Positions 45,913 through 55,752 of a stretch of 64,000 nucleotides of DNA are shown in pieces. The notes beneath the pieces are model-generated. The model worked only from the letters and a program-made list of their open reading frames with translations, had not been told where the DNA came from and did no database searches. Source of the stretch: Protea cynaroides (lineage: Eukaryota; Streptophyta; Magnoliopsida; Proteales; Proteaceae); assembly GCA_028583415.1 (NCBI GenBank), contig CM053265.1, positions 22,142,830 through 22,206,829 on the forward strand, in the 5' to 3' direction. The translations under genes were made by a program, and so were the position numbers. How positions within the stretch are numbered: the first letter of the stretch is position 1; every line of letters starts with the position of its first letter.

Positions 45913-46392
45913 AGAACATGTGAGGCAATCATAATATACGTCATTCCCATGTCAAAATCCATCTAATCAATGTAAAATTCAAATTTCCAAGTCATTCAGA
46001 CAAAATACTATTTTTTCCATCGTAGGGTAGATGGTAGGGTCGCTCTATGTTCGACCCCAGGGTATGCGACCTTACAAAACCCTGTCAGCTCACCGAGAGC
46101 CTAGGGTCGGTCGTAGGGTCAGTATATGTCCGACCCTAGGTCCGACCACACAATGTCTGTCAGACCACCGAGAGCCTAGGGACGATTGTAGGGTCAGTCG
46201 TAGGGTCTCACATTTTATCAAATTCTACGACCGCACGACCCAAAATTAGGTTTTTAAACCCGATTTTGGAGTCATTTCTTACTCTTTCTTCTTTTCTCCA
46301 ACTCAACTCGCTTCCCCTAAGTTGCTACAGTATCGACCCCTAGTGTTTGGTGATTATTTCTTCCATTCACGACTTCCGTTCCTTTCCTTCAG
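45913..46392. other. Shared upstream region of gag and the antisense gene in element B
   Basis: Lies between two divergent genes. Holds a GGGTCG/CGACCC cluster (46022-46235) like those in the LTR, then a pyrimidine-rich plus-strand stretch that I read as exon 1 of the antisense gene, ending 'ccttcag' before GTATGA at 46393. Confidence 0.45.
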
Positions 46393-46833
46393 GTATGATA
46401 TCTACTGTTCCTCATTCTTAGGCTTTCAAAACTAGGTTTTTCTCCATTTACATCATTTTCTTCAAATTAAAACTCTTTCTAACCGTAAAAATTCGATTTT
46501 TATTGGGGGATTTTGCTATTGGCCACCCAATGGATGAAAGCCCTCAAGAAAATTTGAGTTTCATCGGTTGGTTTTTGAGAAACTTGAAATTTTCCTCTTT
46601 TAACCTAATTTTCAAGATTTTTCCAATTTGTTGAAATTTCTTCAAATTCAATCTTCCTAGTTTAATTTTCAACTGTATGAGCTTTGCAGGATGGTTTGGA
46701 ACATATGTAAGTCCTCATGCCCAGCTGTTTGGGTGAAAAGTGAGGCTTTTGGCCAAATCATGCCGTTATAATGCCAAAATTTTGAGTTTTTCACCATATC
46801 TAATATCTTGTTTATTTTTCTATGTCTTTGGAG
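46393..46833 (+). other. Putative 441-nt leader intron of the antisense gene in B
   Basis: Donor 'cag|gtatga' (46393) and acceptor 'tttggag' (46833), T-rich throughout, six bases before the ATG at 46839. The corresponding segment in C (57139-57579, minus strand) is also exactly 441 nt with 'cag|gtaaaa' and 'gttgcag'. Confidence 0.5.
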
Positions 46834-46838
46834 ATAGC

Positions 46839-48098
46839 ATGGCTCGTACTAAGGTTCCCAGAGCTCATGATCCCATTCGTTTCCGCTATAATGAGGCAGA
46901 GGCTTAGTATGCTCGTTATGAGCGTAGGAAGGTAGAAGGGGGTCGCTGTGTAAACTTGGCTAGTCTAGCCTTATTTAATGTAAAGGGTGCCTTCGGTGAC
47001 ATGGGTTAGCTTCCCGTGATCACATATGAGGCTTGTACCTATCCTGCTTTGGTGAAGCAGTTCTATTACAACCTCCAGGTAGTGGGTGATCGCAATGATA
47101 CAGACAGGGGTAGGGAGCTCAGGATCACCAGCTATGTGAAAGGGGTGGAAGTTTTCTTTAACTGCCAGGAGTTGGCTGATCTCCTGGGTATATCAAATGA
47201 CGGCCCCTTGGTGTATTGTGCTCCTAAGGAACCCCAGTTCCTATCCTTGATGATGCGCGCTGAGATTGATTGCCAGCTTCTCAGATGGGATCGCTGGGAA
47301 ATGAAGGCAATCAACCTACGGTCGGAACCTCAGATGTACTGCAAGATCATTCAGTACAACCTGATTCCTCAGAGTGGGCATTATGATAGGATTTCTCAGT
47401 TGACCCAGTACCTCTTGTACTGCATCTGCACTAGGCAGCTGGTCTGCCTTCCATACATTATTATCCGAACGATGATCCGTGCTACGACGTCTAGTCAGAT
47501 AGGCAACCTACCCTACGGACGTCTGATCACTACTCTGCTCACATGCCTACAGGTTGATTTATTGGATGAGAGGATTCATGAGGATACTTTCTCTTCTGAC
47601 ATGGACTGGGAGGCCATCTGCAGGATGGGGATGCGAGATGCGCAAGTCAGTGACGATGAGTGGAATGCTCTGGTGTATCCCCGTACCCGAGTAGAGATAG
47701 CAGACGCTGAGGCGGCAGCAGCAGCAGGGGTCCATGGGGGTGATGCTGAGGATGATGATCGTATGTTCATGGATGTAGACGCCATACCTTCTCCATCGCC
47801 ACCGCATTCCACTAGAGCTGGCCCATCTCGGGTTCCTTCACACACAGCTAGTCCTTCACACCCACCATCTGATGACGTGATGGGGTTGCTGCGTGAGATT
47901 AGGGAGGCCCAGCGTGCGACTGATTGGAGAGTAGGAGAGCTTTTAGATGCCCAGCACGTGTCTAATCAGTGGATGGTCGATCTGACAGCTAGTCTCCAAG
48001 TAACCCAAACTTAGGTAGCCTGGCCGACTAGAGTGTATGCTGAGGACTATGACCGGGATCGTGAGGCACCTCCTCCTCCAGCACCTCCAGCTCCATGA
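46839..48098 (+). pseudogene. Antisense accessory gene of element B (419 codons, three stops)
   Basis: Begins MARTKVPRAHDPIRFR, antisense to gag-pol, and runs in one frame to tga at 48096-48098. Three in-frame TAG codons break it: 46905 (CAG in C), 47007 (TGG in C) and 48012 (CAA/CAG in C). No frameshift. Seen: 'GAFGDMG', 'ITSYVKGVEVF', 'LADLLGI', 'IIQYNLIPQSGHYDRISQLT', 'ICTRQLVCLPYIIIRTMI', 'DWEAICRMGMRDA', an acidic 'DAEDDDRMFMDVDAIP', then a Pro/Ser-rich and a coiled-coil-like part ending 'EAPPPPAPPAP'. It resembles the 'putative plant transposon protein' family (Pfam Transposase_32, from memory). No catalytic triad is recognised; function unknown. Confidence 0.75.
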
Positions 48099-48370
48099 TG
48101 TATATTTTCTTTTTGTTTTTTCCTTGTACTACAGAGTAACTGTTCGGATTGTGGACCGTACTCTGATTTGGATATGTATATACGTTGCTTTTTATTCGAT
48201 GTGTATATGAAACTTGTTTCTCATCTTAATAGTGCATTATTCTCTTTCTTAATTTTATCTCATACAACACAGGTGCTTATAGTGTATTATTATTATAGCT
48301 TTTAAATTTTATCCTAACTCAGTTCATAAACTTTTGTGGAAGTATACTGGTTTAATAGACAGGGCCTGAG

Positions 48371-48386
48371 AGCTCTGATACCAAGT
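48371..48386 (-). promoter_or_regulatory. Primer binding site of element B
   Basis: Complement of 'acttggtatcagagc' adjoining the 5' LTR; initiator Met tRNA type. Confidence 0.9.
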
Positions 48387-50712
48387 TGTCACACCCCAAT
48401 TCCGTACCAACCAGAATGGTGTGATGAACCGTCAATAATCTAACGGTTCAACTAGGATCTCGAGTAGACTATGTCCTTTTTGCTTAAACCATACACATCC
48501 ACAACCATAATCAGAATAAATACACAATAGCGGAAGTTTTTAATATTTAATGAATTAAGAATCTAAAAATGATAACATAAATAAATTATCTAATTATCTT
48601 CAAATGACTAAGACATAAAATAAAATAAATTAATCAATTACATGTTCTTAATAATCCAACTATAAATCTAATCGAAGACGCATGAGTTGCACTCGCACGA
48701 TGAATCATGCGACTCCATCATAGCTTCTGCATCCATCGCCGCAACATGTCCGTACATCAGAGCATTCATATAGTCTTCTACAGTAGTACCTTCATCATCA
48801 ACTAAAAATATTAGACGTCGAAAGGGTGGAGCACACATCACGGCTCAGTGAGCAAACAAAATAATGCAACAAACATATGCATGCATTCAATTCATATCTT
48901 TGGTCTAGTTCATAAGTTTGCAATGTGCAAAAGAAAGGTTTGGTGGCTGTCGCACCTCTATACACAGGTGTGTAAGTCCACCCAATGGATCAAACACCAT
49001 TGTCGTCCACATCCACCCCACCATGGAATAGGGATAGAGCTAAAGTGCTTAGGACCGCCCCACATCATATTTCCCCTGATGCCCTACCCATACCAACACG
49101 TAAGCCCCTATTGGCGAGGGCTTACAAATTGGGTTCACAACTAACCAATCCTAATGTCAAATAGTTTATCCAAGGTCTTACCCCAGCATCCCTCAATACG
49201 TCCATAGAAATAGAGCTAAGGCCCCCCCGACAGAGTCAAAGACTACACAGTCTGAGAGCACCTCCCCTAATGCCCTACGATGTAATAGTTCTGCTAAGGT
49301 AATGGAGATACGATGATGTTAATGGACAAGACTTGAGTAGAGATAGAGCTAAAGTTCTTAGGACTGCACCGCATCATACTTCCCCTGATGTCCCACTCGC
49401 ATCAAGTACACTAACCACACACATACATTCACATACCTATTCCTAGCATCATCATCATTATCATGTTATAAATAAACGAAATTAAATATGCATGACATTA
49501 ATAGCAGAAATATTGGATGACATGTGAAATACACAATACACGCATACAAGAGTAGAATCATTCATGGCATTGGACTCAATAAACAAAAATAGTTTATTAT
49601 TAACCAATTTGTTTAGGTCTTGTTCCCTTACCTTTGGTTGATCGTAGATCCTCGTCCAAGCTTTAAGAATCACTTTTAAATTACTGAAAAACCTAATCAA
49701 GTTGATAGATTTTAATTAGAATTAATTTCCTTAAGTATAGACTAACAGAAGCTGAGGGGTCGCAGGTGGGGTAGCACCTGGGGTCTCAGTTTTTGCGACC
49801 ACAGGGTGTAGGGTCGCAGGTGGGGTCAAACATACTTCGACCCTACGTGCGACCACACCCTCCCTGGAACTTCCCGAGGGCATGTGGTCGAACATGTTGG
49901 TCTCGTGGGGTCGGATATCATGCGACCCTACATGCGACCACACGTGTCATGGTTGACCTTTCACTCTTAAGTCCATTCCTTCATGTTTGAATCCTTTGGC
50001 TTACCATCATGGTCCTTCTTATGATTGCTCTATGGCTCAAAACTATAATTTTTATACACTATCCATTGTCTACAATGATTTCCTCCATGGATTCTCTTGG
50101 AATTTATACATGGATGGATGATTTGGGTTTCTCCTAATCCTATCTTCTTCATGAACTATTCTAGGCTCTTAATTCATATAGGGAATTAGGTTCATACCTT
50201 AGGTTTGCTGAGATTCAGAGTTTTCTCTGAACTTTCCTCTTCCTTGGTCTTCTTCTTCAATTTTCCTTCTCTTCCTTCTCTTCTCTTTCTCTCACTTTCA
50301 ATTAGGGTTCTAAAAGAGTGAAAGAGGCTAAGGGAAATCCTATTTATAGAGGAAAACCCTCCATAATATTCCCCAATGAGTTTAGAAAAGACTACCCTTC
50401 GAATTATGAAGGTTTTCTAAATTCGATTTCTGACTGTTTCCGTGGGGTCGCAGGTGGGGTCGCAGAATCTGTCAACCCTACCTTTTTAAAACATCTGACC
50501 CCACGATCCAAAGTCATGGGTTGGACTATTTTGAGGTGGGGTTGGTTATACCTGTTTAGGTATGCAACCATACACTCATATTTGACTGTTTTTGAGTTAA
50601 ATTTTATACCTGATCTTGTAGTTTCTTCACGCACTTGGTCCACTTGGCTCGACCATGATAGGTAGACCTGGTACAAGGTGGTAAGACTGGTTAGTTCGAT
50701 ACGGGTCTTACA
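48387..50712 (-). mobile_element. 5' LTR of element B
   Basis: 2326 bp. Plus-strand edges 'tgtcacacccc' and 'gggtcttaca'. Same modules as the 3' LTR: GGGTCG clusters (49745-49945 and 50435-50580), 'aggggaagt'-type modules (49070-49400) and the micro-ORF. By eye the two LTRs differ more than those of element C, so B is the older insertion. Confidence 0.92.
48668..48801 (-). CDS. LTR micro-ORF copy B2, intact (44 codons with stop)
   Basis: Reads DDEGTTVEDYMNAL, then SHDSSCECNSCVFD and tag. It follows 'tatttttag'. The second splice-like 'gcag|gt' present in other copies is 'gaaggt' here. Against B1, changes include Ala to Glu at the third codon and Arg to Gly in the middle; the Cys-rich end is identical. 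Confidence 0.55.
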
Positions 50713-50717
50713 CAATC
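50713..50717. repeat. Target site duplication of element B, right copy
   Basis: 'caatc', as at 38774-38778. Confidence 0.88.
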
Positions 50718-51695
50718 TGCCTTGACTTGCTGACAAGTAAGGCACTTATACACAAAGTTGGCTACATCAGCTTTCATACCTCACCACTAATAAGCTTTCT
50801 TTAAGTCTTGGTACATTTTAGTGCTACCAGGATGCATGATAAAAAGAGAGGCGTGTGATTCAATCAGGATGTTCTCCTTCAATTCCTTAGCAGTCTTAGG
50901 CACACATATTTTATCCTTGTATCTGATTATTCCCTTACTATCTAAGGAGAAATCTGGGTCTTGCTTTTCTTTTTTAAGATCTTGTTTGAGGATGTTCAGA
51001 TACATATCACTGTCAATTTCCTCTTTAATTTGATCCACCAAGGTGGGTTGAATGGTTAAGGCATTGAGTAAATCTGAAGCTACCTCAACCCAATCTATAG
51101 CCAAATTATCAATGGTGGAAGCTTCGTTTTCCGATAGTAGAGCGGTGACCTGTTTATGAGCCATATAACTATACTCATCAAGGACTGCCTCAGGATCATT
51201 TTCCAATAGTGAAACTAAAGCTTTTTTTCTCAAAGAATTAACCACCATGTTGGCCTTTCTCGGATGGTACTTGATATCATAGTCGTAGTCCTTTAGTAAT
51301 TCTAGCCACCTTCGTTGTCTCATATTTAACTCCTTTCGGTTGAATAGGTGGACCAAGCTCTAGTGATCTGACATCACACTAAACTGCTCTCCATATAGGT
51401 AGTGATGCCATATTTTCAAGGCAAAGACAATGGCTGCAAGCTCCAGATCATGAGTAGGGTAGTTCTTCTCCTGAACCTTCAATTGTCTCAAGGCATATGC
51501 AATTACCCTATCATCTTGCATTAAAACACAGCCTATGCCATACTTGGATGTATCGATGTATACCATAAACGGTGCCTTATCAAATGGAATGGTCAAGACA
51601 GGTGCAGAGATAAGCTTACGTTTTAACTTTTGGAAACTTTCTTCGCACTTGTCGGTCCAAAAAAATTTCACCCGTTTCTTTATTAACCTTGTCAA
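50718..51695 (-). pseudogene. RNase H and integrase zinc finger of element A
   Basis: Frame 51695-51360: 'KKRVKFFWTDKCEESFQKLK', 'MVYIDTSKYGIGCVL' (the catalytic Asp region reads IDTS), 'YPTHDLELAAIVFALKIWHH'. Frame 51356-50787: 'LFNRKELNMRQRRWLELL', 'YHPRKANMVVNSL', then a linker and 'HASLFIMHPGSTKMYQDLKKAY' (zinc-finger His). The Cys pair follows to 50718, where element B breaks the gene. A single stop at 51357-51359 (in place of Lys or Ser after SDH) separates the frames. Confidence 0.88.
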
Positions 51696-52388
51696 AGGTA
51701 CTGTGATGCAGGAGAAATTTTCAATAAAGCGCTTGTAATAGCAGCCAATCCTAGGAAACTTTTAACTTTTGTAACTGTCTTTGGCGTGCTCTAATCCATG
51801 ACTGCACTAACTTTACCAGGATCTACTAGCAAACCATCAACTTAGATAACATGACCCAAGAAGGCTAGTTGATTGAGCCAAAACTCACCCTTCTTAAATT
51901 TGGCATACAATCTCTCTTGCCTCAGCTTCTGTAATGCCAATCTGAGATGTTCGGCATGAGTTACATCATTGGGTGAGTAGATGAGTATGTCATCAATGAA
52001 GACGATAACAAACTTATCTAGGAACTCATGAATTACCTGATTCATTAGTTCCATGAAAGATACTGGGGCATTGGTTAACCCGAAGGACATTACCAAGAAC
52101 TCAAAATGACCATACCTCATTCTAAATGCTGTCTTAGGAATATTGCTCCCCTTGATTTTTAGTTGGTGGCAGCCCGAGCAAAGATCAATCTTTGAAAAGA
52201 CACTAGCACCCTCTAATTGGTCAAACAAATCATCAATTCTAGGCAAAGGGTACCGATTCTTGATGGTGAGATTGTTCAAGTCTCGATAATCTATACACAG
52301 ACAGACACTCCCATCCTTTTTCTTTACAAACAAAATTGGGGCTCCCTAAGGTAAAATACTGGGTCTGATGACCCTTATCAAGCAACTC
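51696..52388 (-). pseudogene. Reverse transcriptase of element A
   Basis: The 163-codon frame 52333-51842 covers most of the RT: 'FVKKKDGSVCLCIDYRDLNN', 'NRYPLPRIDDLFDQLEGA', 'PKTAFRMRYGHFEFLVMSFG', 'LTNAPVSFMELMNQVI', the catalytic 'VIVFIDDILIYS' and 'FWLNQLAFLGHVI'. Stops at 52332-52345 and 51839-51841 isolate it. 'LRSGYHQ' is 'LCSGCHQ' here. The linker to RNase H (51696-51839) is shifted. Confidence 0.9.
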
Positions 52389-53011
52389 TTAGAGCTGTAC
52401 TTTGAGTTCCTTCAACTCTGTGGGGGTCATTTGGTATGGGGCCATAGAGGCCGGAGCTATTCCCGAGATGAGATCAATAACAAACTTTGTCTCTCTATCG
52501 GGTGGTAGTCCTAGCAACTCATCTAAAAATACATTTAAAAATTCACAAACCACTGATACCTCTTTTATTTTTGGTAGTTCGGCTTCTGTATCCAAAACTA
52601 ACACCAAATACCTCTCACACCCTTGATGTAGTAGCTTAGAGGCTTGAATTGCCGTTAAGATTAGTTTACAGCGCTTCTTGGTCTTGTCGCCCATGAACAC
52701 TATTATTTCACCATCAACAGGTTGGAAAAGGATTTGATGCCTAGAGCATAGAACATTGGCTTGGTGTTTGGCTAACCAATCCATTCCTAATATTATGTCA
52801 AAATCTTTCATCTCAAGGCTGCCTACTTCGCACGGCCCATAGTAGGTGTTTAGGCCAGCTTTAAATCCCATGGGTGTATGTAACACTAGAGCACAAGTCA
52901 TCTTGCGAGATGGCATTCCTAGCTTAATAGCGAATGCGAGGGATACAAAAGAGTATATAGCCCTAGAATTAAATAGTACTTGTGCAGGTGTACCAGAAAC
53001 AGAGAGTGTAC
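52389..53011 (-). pseudogene. Protease and RT start of element A
   Basis: Part of the 301-codon open frame 53294-52389. 'GTPAQVLFNSRAIYSFVS' corresponds to 'PARVLFDSGATHSFIS' in C; the active-site D-S-G has become N-S-R, so the protease is dead although the frame is open. Then 'YYGPCEVGSLEMKDFDIILG', 'MDWLAKHQANVL', the linker 'LGLPPDRETKFVIDLI' and 'TPTELKELKVQL' leading into RT. Confidence 0.88.
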
Positions 53012-53092
53012 CTACACATATATTTAAGCAAGAACATACCAAGTGATATAACATACCATGCAATTTATGTTGCCTGCATAACTTAAAAATAC
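53012..53092 (-). other. Putative gag-pol intron of element A (81 nt)
   Basis: Minus strand: 'gtgatag' then GTATTTTTAAG, ending 'tatatgtgtag'. Same place as the segments in B and C (after VVIG and before G-T). Here it is a multiple of three and open, so the frame alone neither supports nor excludes splicing. Confidence 0.4.
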
Positions 53093-53458
53093 CTATCACT
53101 ACTCTTGGAGAACCCTCAGCATCCTCCACAGATAGGGCAAAAACTCTGCCTTGTGTTGGCACCTGTGCTTTTTTCACATTGGGACATGCTCTAGCAAAAT
53201 ATCTCATTTTGCTGCAAGTGTAGCATGATCCGTAGGGCATAGATGATGCACTAGAGGCAGCATGTCTAGGCTGAATTACATTGGGAACAATCATGATTGG
53301 CCTACTTTAGATGGGTGCAGGCTGAATAAAGGTGGGCCTAGCTATTATAGCAGTGGATAAGACCGTACTAGATGAGATTGGGTATTGAGCATGGAAAGGC
53401 TTTGTCTAAGGGTGATTGTCTACATAGCTGATAGCCCTATTGTTTCCCTGATGGCTCT
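53093..53458 (-). pseudogene. Gag C-terminus of element A, cut by element C
   Basis: Contains the zinc knuckle CYTCSKMRYFARACP (near 53180-53225). The third ligand position, usually His after Gly, reads Tyr-Phe-Ala here, so the CCHC motif is damaged. It then continues to 'GRVFALSVEDAEGSPRVVIG' before the putative intron. Upstream gag is cut off by element C at 53464. Confidence 0.75.
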
Positions 53459-53463
53459 GTTTA

Positions 53464-55508
53464 TGTAAGACCCGTGTCAAACTAACCCGGTCTTACCACC
53501 TTGAACCAGGTTTACCCATCATGGTCGAGTCAAATGGACCAAGGGCATGAAGGAGATCGAGATCCCAGGTATAAAATCGACCCAAAAACACTTAATTCTA
53601 GGGGAGAGTCGCACACCCAGCTAAGTAGGGTCGGACCTCCCAAAATAGAAAGTCAGACCCTCAGTTTTGAAGGGAGGATCGGACAGCTTAAGACCCTAGG
53701 GTCGACGGGATCATCGACCCTCCCATCGACCCTCGGTTTCTGACGAAACTGAAATTAGGAAATTTCCTAATTTTTGGTTGGGATTCTTTCCAAATCTCAA
53801 TGGGATTATTATAGGACATTCCTAGTCTATTTAAAGGAGGTCCCTAAGCCACTTTCACTCCTTTTACAACCCTAATTGAATTGAGAGAAAGATAGGAGAA
53901 GGAAAAGAGGAAGAAAGGAGGCTAGGAAGAAGGCTTAGCAAAAAGGAGAAGAATTTGCAGAGAAAAATAATCTTCTCAGGTATGGATACTAATTCCATGA
54001 GTTTCTACAGACCTTAGATTAGATATGGTTGAGTGTAGGATTTCGGAGAAACCCAAACCATCCATCCATGGTTAAGTTTTCATGGAAAACCATAGGAGGA
54101 TGCACGAAAACTATCTAGATGGATTATACATGGTTCTAGACCATGGAACGACTGTTGAATGAATGTAGGAAGCAAGCCATAGGACCCCAAACACGAAGAA
54201 TGGATTAAAAGTGGAAATTGGACCAGAGTGCACCAAGGGTCGCACCGAGGGTCGATAGACCATCCGACCCTAGGTGTTTTTGACCATCGACCCTCAGCAT
54301 TCGGGAAGTTCAGAATGGAGGGAGGGTTGATAGACCCATCGACCCTAGCATCGACCCTAGCGTCGACCCTCAGTTGACAGAATGGTTTTAAATTCTGAAT
54401 AAATTCTAATTAAATTCTATCGACTTTGTTAGGTCTGCTAGTAATCTAATAACATTGCAACGGTGATTTTAAAGCTTGGGAAATATCTTTTAGCAAGCTA
54501 AGGTGAGGAACCTTAACCCCAAACTAAATTGATTAATAATAAATTGTTTTCTATTTCTTGAGTCCTATGCCATGTTTGATTCTATGCAAATATGTTTGTA
54601 ATGTGCATACAGCATGCCATCCAATATTTCTATTACTTGTTCATGCATATTTATTTTATTGTTTATAACATGATGATGATGATGATGATAGGAATAGGCA
54701 TGTGCTTGTATGTGTGTGGATGATGTGCTTGATGCGAGCGAGTATCAGGGGAGGTGTGATGAGAACGTCAATAAACATTAACCTTTGGCGGGTCTCAGCA
54801 CTTTAGCTCTATCTCTAACTCAAGTCTTGTGCATTGGCATCGTCGTATCGCCATTACCTTAGCAGAACTATTATGTCGTAGAGTATCAGGGGAGGTGGTC
54901 TCGGTCCTTGTAGTCTCGGACTCTACCGGGGGGCCTTAGCTCTATCTCTATGGATGTTCTCATTGCAAACTATAAACCAAGACCAAAGATATAAATTGAT
55001 TTTTTGCATGCATATGTATTGTTGCATTGTTTTGGCTACTCACTGAGCCGTGTTGTGTGCTCACCCCTCGACGTCGAATATTTTTAGTTGATGATGCAGG
55101 TTATATAGTCGAAGATTATATGAACGCGTCAGCGTATGGGAATGTAACAGCTATGAAAGTTGGAGCTGAAGACGATACACACGACTCCTCTTGCGAGTGC
55201 AACTCGTGTGTATTCGATTAGATATTTTTATAGGTTTCTCTATTGGATTTATAGACATGTATTTGGTACTTAATTATTTATGTCTCAGTTTGAACACAGA
55301 ATAATTTGCTATTATTTATGGTTATCATTTTAGTTCTCAGTTCATTTATTTATAAGACTTCCGCTATTGTGTATTTACTCTGATTATGATGGTGAGTATA
55401 TGAAGGTTCAGGTAACGCGGGGATAGCCTATTTGAGATCCTGGTTGAACCGTTGGTTATTTAGCGGTTCATCACACCATTCTGAAATGTGCGGAATTGGG
55501 GTGTGACA
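53464..55508 (+). mobile_element. 5' LTR of element C (2045 bp)
   Basis: TGTAAGACCC to GGTGTGACA. Landmarks: GGGTCG/CGACCC clusters at 53605-53740 and 54235-54385, TATA-like 'ctatttaaagg' (about 53828), leader with telobox-like 'aaccctaa' (53868), donor-like 'ctcag|gtatgg' (53980), 'atcaggggagg' modules (54749 and 54886), 'actgagcc' (55042) and the micro-ORF. It is about 280 bp shorter than the B LTR, mainly around 54960 where one module is missing. Confidence 0.93.
55088..55221 (+). CDS. LTR micro-ORF copy C, intact (44 codons with stop)
   Basis: Follows 'atatttttag'. Reads DDAGYIVEDYMNASAYG, then a variable part with acidic residues, then HDSSCECNSCVFD and tag at 55219-55221. Upstream the frame is open to ATG 55027 (64 residues if unspliced, with 'TPRRRIFLV' before DDAG). 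Seven of the last 13 codons differ from copy B1 and all seven changes are synonymous, the pattern expected of selection on a protein. Three Cys in C-x-C-x2-C could bind metal. Function, start codon and expression are unknown. Confidence 0.6.
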
Positions 55509-55523
55509 ACTTGGTATCAGAGC
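55509..55523 (+). promoter_or_regulatory. Primer binding site of element C
   Basis: 'acttggtatcagagc', initiator Met tRNA type, directly after the LTR. Confidence 0.92.
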
Positions 55524-55752
55524 ATCTCAGGCCTTGCCCGCTGAACTATCATACATTCACAGCAATAGTGAACTGAGATAGGATAAAAATAAAAATAGTA
55601 ATATTAACACAGTATAAGCACAAGTGACGTTGAGACCAAATGTAAAAGAAAATAATACATCTATTAAAAGGAGAAACAAGTTGACATACAATGAGAACGA
55701 AACAAAGAGTAAATGTATATCTAAAATAGAGTACAGTCCACAACCCAGACAG

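Larger units (their letters stand above)
38779..50712 (-). mobile_element. Complete Tekay/Del-type element B (11,934 bp)
   Basis: Minus-strand element with LTRs of 2328 bp (38779-41106, 3') and 2326 bp (48387-50712, 5'), a 5-bp target duplication caatc, primer site (48371-48386), purine tract (41107-41121) and ordered gag, protease, RT, RNase H, integrase and chromodomain. The antisense accessory gene lies between primer site and gag. It is inserted in the integrase region of element A. The outermost base of the 3' LTR is changed (CT instead of CA). All genes carry stops, so it is not autonomous. Confidence 0.93.
34890..53458 (-). mobile_element. Tekay/Del-type chromovirus A, interrupted by B and cut by C
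   Basis: On the minus strand: gag end (53458), putative intron, protease, RT, RNase H, integrase zinc finger (to 50718), then element B, then the integrase core and chromodomain (38773-37702), purine tract (37624-37640) and 3' LTR (37623 to about 34890, end missing). The 5' half and 5' LTR lie beyond element C, outside the window. It is a different LTR family from B/C/E but has the same overall plan, chromodomain and LTR micro-ORF. Confidence 0.85.

Noticed and set aside
41090..48390. Intact, autonomous retrotransposon B
   Set aside because: Gag, protease, RT, integrase and antisense gene all contain stops or deletions.
52389..53294. Functional protease in the 301-codon open frame of element A
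   Set aside because: The active-site DSG reads N-S-R and the zinc knuckle is damaged.
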